Part shown: one piece after another, positions 59,934-64,000 of the stretch | Layout of the letters: every line of letters begins with the position of its first letter | Numbering within the stretch: position 1 is the first letter of the stretch | Assembly (NCBI GenBank): GCA_035578005.1 | Contig: DATJYK010000292.1 | Coordinates: 1-64,000 of the forward strand | Reading direction: 5' to 3' | From: Gp13-AA77 sp035578005 | GTDB taxonomy: Bacteria; Acidobacteriota; Terriglobia; UBA7540 | DNA length: 64,000 nucleotides | Translations under genes and position numbers: made by a program | Notes under the pieces: generated by a model | The model's input: the letters and a program-made list of their open reading frames with translations, nothing else | Databases searched by the model: none | What the model was told of the DNA's origin: nothing

Positions 59934-61217
59934 TTACGACACTCGGCGTCGGAAACGTGGCCCAGTTTGGCTCAGACCTGCCCGAACTGCGAAGAAAATG
60001 CTTGCGTCTTTCGCCGGGCGTCCGGAAGTAGCCTGCTCCGCTTTTTCCTGGCATCGGAAGGCCGTCGCCGTTCGGCGTTCTGCCCGCCAGAAGGTTCGGT
60101 TAAAAGCCCGAGTATTTGCGAATCCTGAGCTGGTGGCCACGCGATGCACCGGCAGATCGGTTTCAATCAGCAGCCGCTTTGCCCGATCCAGACGGCAGCG
60201 AGTGATCTCCGAAAGGATGGAGCGCCCAGTCGCGCGAGTGAAGCGTCGTTCCATCGTTCTCCTGCAGACCCGCAGCTCTTCAACGACGTCAGGCACCCCG
60301 ATCGGCTGTCCGGCATGGTCCTTGATGAAGCGCAGCGCCGCCACTACCAGAGGATCGTCCTGAGCGATCACCTCGCTTGACCGCCGGGCGACCACCGCCA
60401 CCGGCTTGACGAGCACCGTGTCATGGGGTTTCGGTTGGCCGGACATCATCGCCTCAAGCGACATGGCTGCTTCATAGCCGGCTGCCTCCAGATCCAAGGC
60501 AACGCTGGAAAGAGGTGGTTCGGAGAGTTCGCAGAGAAGCTCGTCATTGTCCACTCCCACCACGGCAACATCATCCGGCACGTGGAGTCCAGCGGTCGCG
60601 CACGCCTGCAGCACTTCGCGGCCGCAAGCGTCATTGCACGCCATCACCCCGACGGGTTTGGGGAGAGACTTAAGCCAGCCTTCAATGAGGGGCCGCTCGT
60701 GCTCCGAGGTTTGAATCCAGTCCGGCCTTTGAAGCCAGTTGGCGTACTGAATATGCAAGGGGTGGCAATCGAAGCCTGCTGCAGCCAGACATTGGACGAA
60801 GGCTTGCTCGCGTAGGCCGGACCAATTGCAGGCGCTGAAACCGCAGTACGCGAAATGGGGGAGACCTTGTTCCATCAGATGTTGAGCTGCTATTCGGGCG
60901 ATGGCGGGCGAGTCGGTCCGAATTTCGCCGAAATCCTGCTCGTGGTGGTCCCAGGCCATCTCCTCCAGTGACGAGGCTACAACAGGCAGCCCAGTGGCCC
61001 TGATAAGTTCTGCCATCTTCGGCGAGTGAATGCGGGCGATGATCCCATTTCCGGCCCATGAGTTGGCTTTGGGCAAAACCGGCTCCAAGTGTCCGGGGCT
61101 GATGTAGACGGACCACGGTCCGTGAAGGCGGGCATATTTAACGACGCCGCGCAGCAGGCCTCGCCCATATTCTGTAGACGTTTCAAGCAAGAGCGCAACC
61201 CGAGGGACTCGAAGCAT
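59934..61217 (-). CDS. XylR-like AraC-family regulator with periplasmic-binding-like domain
   Basis: 427 residues from ATG 61217, chosen because AAGGAGGA lies 8 nt upstream. N-terminal ~270 residues are a LacI/GalR-type sugar-binding fold: RVALLLETSTEYGRGLLRGV, GHLEPVLPKANSWAGNGIIA, DSPAIARIAAQHLMEQGLPH, GVMACNDACGREVLQACATA, VAVVGVDNDELLCELSEPPL. The C-terminal domain has two AraC helix-turn-helix motifs (VPDVVEELRVCRRTMERRFT and PVHRVATSSGFANTRAFNRT). This architecture matches XylR of E. coli, a xylose-responsive activator. After ATAFRCQEK another ~35 residues follow with no family match. It lies upstream of, and divergent from, the second Oar-like receptor, which it may control; a sugar ligand is likely but not identified. 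Confidence 0.9.
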   Translation of the reverse strand: MLRVPRVALLLETSTEYGRGLLRGVVKYARLHGPWSVYISPGHLEPVLPKANSWAGNGIIARIHSPKMAELIRATGLPVVASSLEEMAWDHHEQDFGEIRTDSPAIARIAAQHLMEQGLPHFAYCGFSACNWSGLREQAFVQCLAAAGFDCHPLHIQYANWLQRPDWIQTSEHERPLIEGWLKSLPKPVGVMACNDACGREVLQACATAGLHVPDDVAVVGVDNDELLCELSEPPLSSVALDLEAAGYEAAMSLEAMMSGQPKPHDTVLVKPVAVVARRSSEVIAQDDPLVVAALRFIKDHAGQPIGVPDVVEELRVCRRTMERRFTRATGRSILSEITRCRLDRAKRLLIETDLPVHRVATSSGFANTRAFNRTFWRAERRTATAFRCQEKAEQATSGRPAKDASIFFAVRAGLSQTGPRFRRRVS

Positions 61218-61256
61218 CGTAAGTCCTCCTTGAAGCCGAGGGATAGTCGACTTCAA

Positions 61257-61572
61257 TTACCCTATGCGAGCTGTCGCAAAGATGGCTTCCGATCGTCACA
61301 CGGGAAGCGGCATCAACTAATGTTGCGCGTTTTGCAAGGTAATGGCAAGAGTGCAATGAGCCGAGATGTCGCAAAGTGTCTATACTTTTGTGCAATTTGG
61401 TGACTAGACAACCCTGTGTGTGAATATTAGCATCGGTCTTTTCAATGGCTGCGATAAATCGTTCACGCTACTTCGGACGTTCATCGCAGCGCATGACTGT
61501 CCTCACTGAACGCTCAAAATTGCGCAAGTCGGGTACTGGGTCTTATTCCTGATACTGCTTTAGGGAGGATCC
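61257..61572. other. Divergent regulatory spacer between XylR-like and receptor genes
   Basis: 316 bp. TGTCGCAAAG occurs twice (61272-61281 and 61367-61376), and TTGCGC/TTGCAA/GTGCAA motifs cluster around 61324-61396, candidates for regulator sites. TATACT at about 61379 could be a -10. GGGAGGA precedes the ATG at 61573. No gene. Confidence 0.4.
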
Positions 61573-64000
61573 ATGCAGGACACTCGCGACTTCATTCGCT
61601 CCTTAGGACGCTAGCGTTCGCCGCGCTCCTTCTGACCCTATCAGCTTGCAGCTTGTTCGCGCAGGAACTCGGATCGATTGTAGGGACCGTTACCGACCCC
61701 AGCGGCGCTGCTTTGCCGGGGGTCGCCATGACCGTAACGAACCAAAGCACCGGCGTCGTGGTGAGGAGCACGACAACTAATGCCGCCGGCAACTACGTGG
61801 CCGCAGACCTGCCGCCTTCAGTTTACAGCGTGAAGGCAGAGAAGACAGGATTTCAATCTGCCGTGCACAACGAGATCGCACTGGAAGTCCACGGGACCGT
61901 GCGCGCTGACCTCCAGTTGGGCTCTCGGCTCGGTCACCCAGGAGGTCACCGTCACCGCCCCGGTGGTACACTTGCAGACCGACACGGGCACCGTCAGCCA
62001 TACGATCTCGGCTAACAACATCGCCACGATTGACACGAACGGCCGCAGCATCATTCAGCTCGCCACGCTGCTCCCCGGGGCAGCTTCCACCCTGCCCTCG
62101 TTCAACACGCCCGTCGGCGTTACGGCCAACACCGGTATTGCCTTCAACGGGAACGCGCCTGACCACAACGTCTGGTCAGTCGACGGCGTGGAAAACTACG
62201 ACCGCGGCTGTGGTGGCTGCATGGAAGTGATTCCTGACCAGGATGCCATCCAGGAATTCACGGTTCTTACCAGCAATGCCGGGCAAGACGTGGGACACGG
62301 CTCTGCCGGCCACATCCAGATGGAGATCAAGAGCGGCGGCAGCCAGTTCCACGGCGAGGGTTTTGAATTTGTCCGTAATACCTCACTGGACGCTTCCTCC
62401 TTCTACGCCAACGCCAGCGGCGTCTCCAAGCCTACCATCCGGTACAACATCTTCGGCTTTAACATCGGCGGGCCGATCGGCAAACCCGGGCACGAGAATA
62501 AAACCTTCTTCTTCTTCGAGGGCGATTGGCGCCGGCTCTCCCAGGGCTCAACCATTCACACGCCGGGGGTACCCATGGACTGGTCAACTCAGGCTCTTTT
62601 CGACACGGGTCCTGTGATCCTCAATCACGCTGTCTCCTTCCCTTGTCCCGGGGCGGCCACGACCACCTGCTACCAGCCCTTCACTAACAACCAGATTCCT
62701 AACGCGATGCTCGACCAGAACGCCGTGCAACTGGGCAAGCCAAATTTCATCTTTCCCACTCCCAACAGTGGCAGCTTCTACACGGCCACGCCGTCGCCTC
62801 CGACAAAGGTGAACGAGCAGATCGTTCGGGTTGACCATCAGTTTTCAGACAAGACCTCCCTGATGGGACACTACATCCGCGACGGCATCGACCAGACGTT
62901 TCCCACGACGTTGTGGAGCGGCGACAGCTACCCTTCCGTGGGCACGGATTTTCTCAATGAGCCGCAGTCCTTCCTCGTGAAGCTGACCCGCAGCATCAGT
63001 TCTTCCTTGCTCAACGAGGCGCAAATCAGTTACAACCGGCAACCGCTCACGCTGCTGCCTACCGGCACCTATCAACTCCCGTCGGGCGTCAACATTACAC
63101 CGGTCTATCCTGGAGTTAACACGGCAAACCGCATTCCGACGCTCAACATGTCCGGATCGGCGCTGGGAACAACCTACGATGTCGCCTCTTGGCCGTGGCA
63201 CAACGTCCTCAACACCTGGACCGCGCGAGACTCGCTTACCGAGATCACAGGAAACCATTCTCTTAGCTTCGGCGGCGAGTACCAGTGGTATGAGAAGCAG
63301 CAAGAGCTGTTCGGAAACACCCAGGGAAACTACACGTTTAACGGCAGCGCCACGAACGGCAGCTATGTGGGTCCCGGAGGACAGATTCTTACCACGCCGG
63401 GCAACGAGTTCGCCGACTTCCTGCTGGGCAAGGCCTACAACTACACTCAGCTCCAGGTCCAGAACACCCCCACTTACCTCAACTGGTACCTCAGTCCGTG
63501 GATCGGTGACTCATGGAAGGTGCGTCCTGACCTGACCCTGAACTATGGATTGCGGTGGGAGCTCATGCCGCACGCGCGCGAGCATCGTAATCAGATATCG
63601 GTCTTCCGGACCAACCTCTTCGATTCCGCCGATGTCCCACAATTCAATCCGGACGGTAGCCTTGTGCCGGGCAGCAGCGCAGCCTTCGTTAATGGCATCT
63701 ATCAGAACGGCATTGGCATCGCCGGGCAGAACGGCATCCCGGACAGTTTGGTGGATAATCACTGGGCCAATTTCGACCCTCGGTTCGGATTTGCCTGGCA
63801 GCCCAGGGCTCTGAAGGACACGGTGATCCGGGGCGGCTACGGCATCTTCTACGAGAACATTCAGGGGAATGACATCTACAACGTCGCCCCCAATCCTCCG
63901 TTCTCGAACAACGCTTCAATTTACAACACCTCGTTCAGCAGTCCGGGCGGCGCTGCGGGAACGATCTTTCCTGCCGGTCTGCAGGCCTATGATCCGCGCT
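61573..64000 (+). pseudogene. Oar-like TonB-dependent receptor, frameshifted and cut by window end
   Basis: From ATG 61573 (GGGAGGA upstream) the frame stops after 13 codons at GGACGCTAG; one frame over, RTLAFAALLLTLSACSLFAQ is the expected signal peptide leading into ELGSIVGTVTDPSGAALPGV, a carboxypeptidase-regulatory-like domain. Near 61920 the frame changes again: after ADLQLG the next frame gives GSVTQEVTVTAPVVHLQTDT and continues, open, to 64000 with plug and barrel sequence (DHNVWSVDGVENYDRGCGGC, ALKDTVIRGGYGIFYENI). The rest lies outside the window. Both changes are small indels, so sequencing error or real decay are possible. It is divergent from the XylR-like regulator. Confidence 0.75.

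Overview
The window looks like a soil-type Acidobacteriota chromosome or MAG contig, probably class Terriglobia. The assignment is inferred from gene content: a PadR-linked ADOP-type permease and a decayed second one, two Oar-like TonB-dependent receptors with an N-terminal carboxypeptidase-regulatory domain, a TPR/CRTAC1 pair, a DUF4097 beta-helix protein, a PEP-CTERM protein, a sedolisin, and very many small intergenic repeats. Both strands are used in short operons and most genes are high-GC. No rRNA, tRNA, CRISPR-Cas, prophage or transposase gene was recognised.

Layout. 1-10 kb: start of a FecR-like protein, a secreted LamG-like protein, a broken methyltransferase, an Oar-like receptor, then a TPR protein and a CRTAC1/ASPIC protein. 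10-17 kb (minus): a double-ASKHA 2-hydroxyacyl-CoA dehydratase activase-type protein and its DUF2229-type partner, separated by a VOC protein and a ~135-bp tandem repeat. 17-22.5 kb (minus): accA, a four-helix-bundle fragment, dnaE and a methyltransferase. 22.9-33 kb: a beta-propeller, an M28 peptidase, a cluster holding a poly(A) polymerase/CCA-type protein with a histone-H1-like tail, xerD, and the Kdo genes kdsC and kdsD. 33-38 kb: a PEP-CTERM protein, an ADOP permease with PadR regulator, and a dienelactone hydrolase. 38-46 kb: a probable heterodimeric ABC exporter, a secreted protein, a YibQ-type divergent deacetylase and an S41 protein that appears catalytically dead. 46-51 kb: sqdB, a LysE-like transporter and a multiply broken ADOP gene. 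51.5-56 kb (plus): an ECF sigma factor, an anti-sigma factor with HEAT repeats, a DUF4097 beta-helix protein and a double-PDZ protein, which read as one envelope-stress module. 56-64 kb: a PhyH-type dioxygenase, a sedolisin with a Gly-Ser and His/Lys tail, a XylR-type regulator, and the start of a second Oar-like receptor that is frameshifted and runs off the window.

The most unusual content is intergenic. There are (i) degenerate 7-bp-period arrays, often as inverted pairs bracketing 200-400 bp and twice next to decayed four-helix-bundle genes; (ii) 40-bp-period arrays starting CCGTCA at two loci; (iii) palindromic elements that seem to share an outer arm but carry different inner cores, one nested inside another; and (iv) a palindrome inside the coding frame of an ABC exporter. 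All repeat families were found by eye and need computational confirmation.
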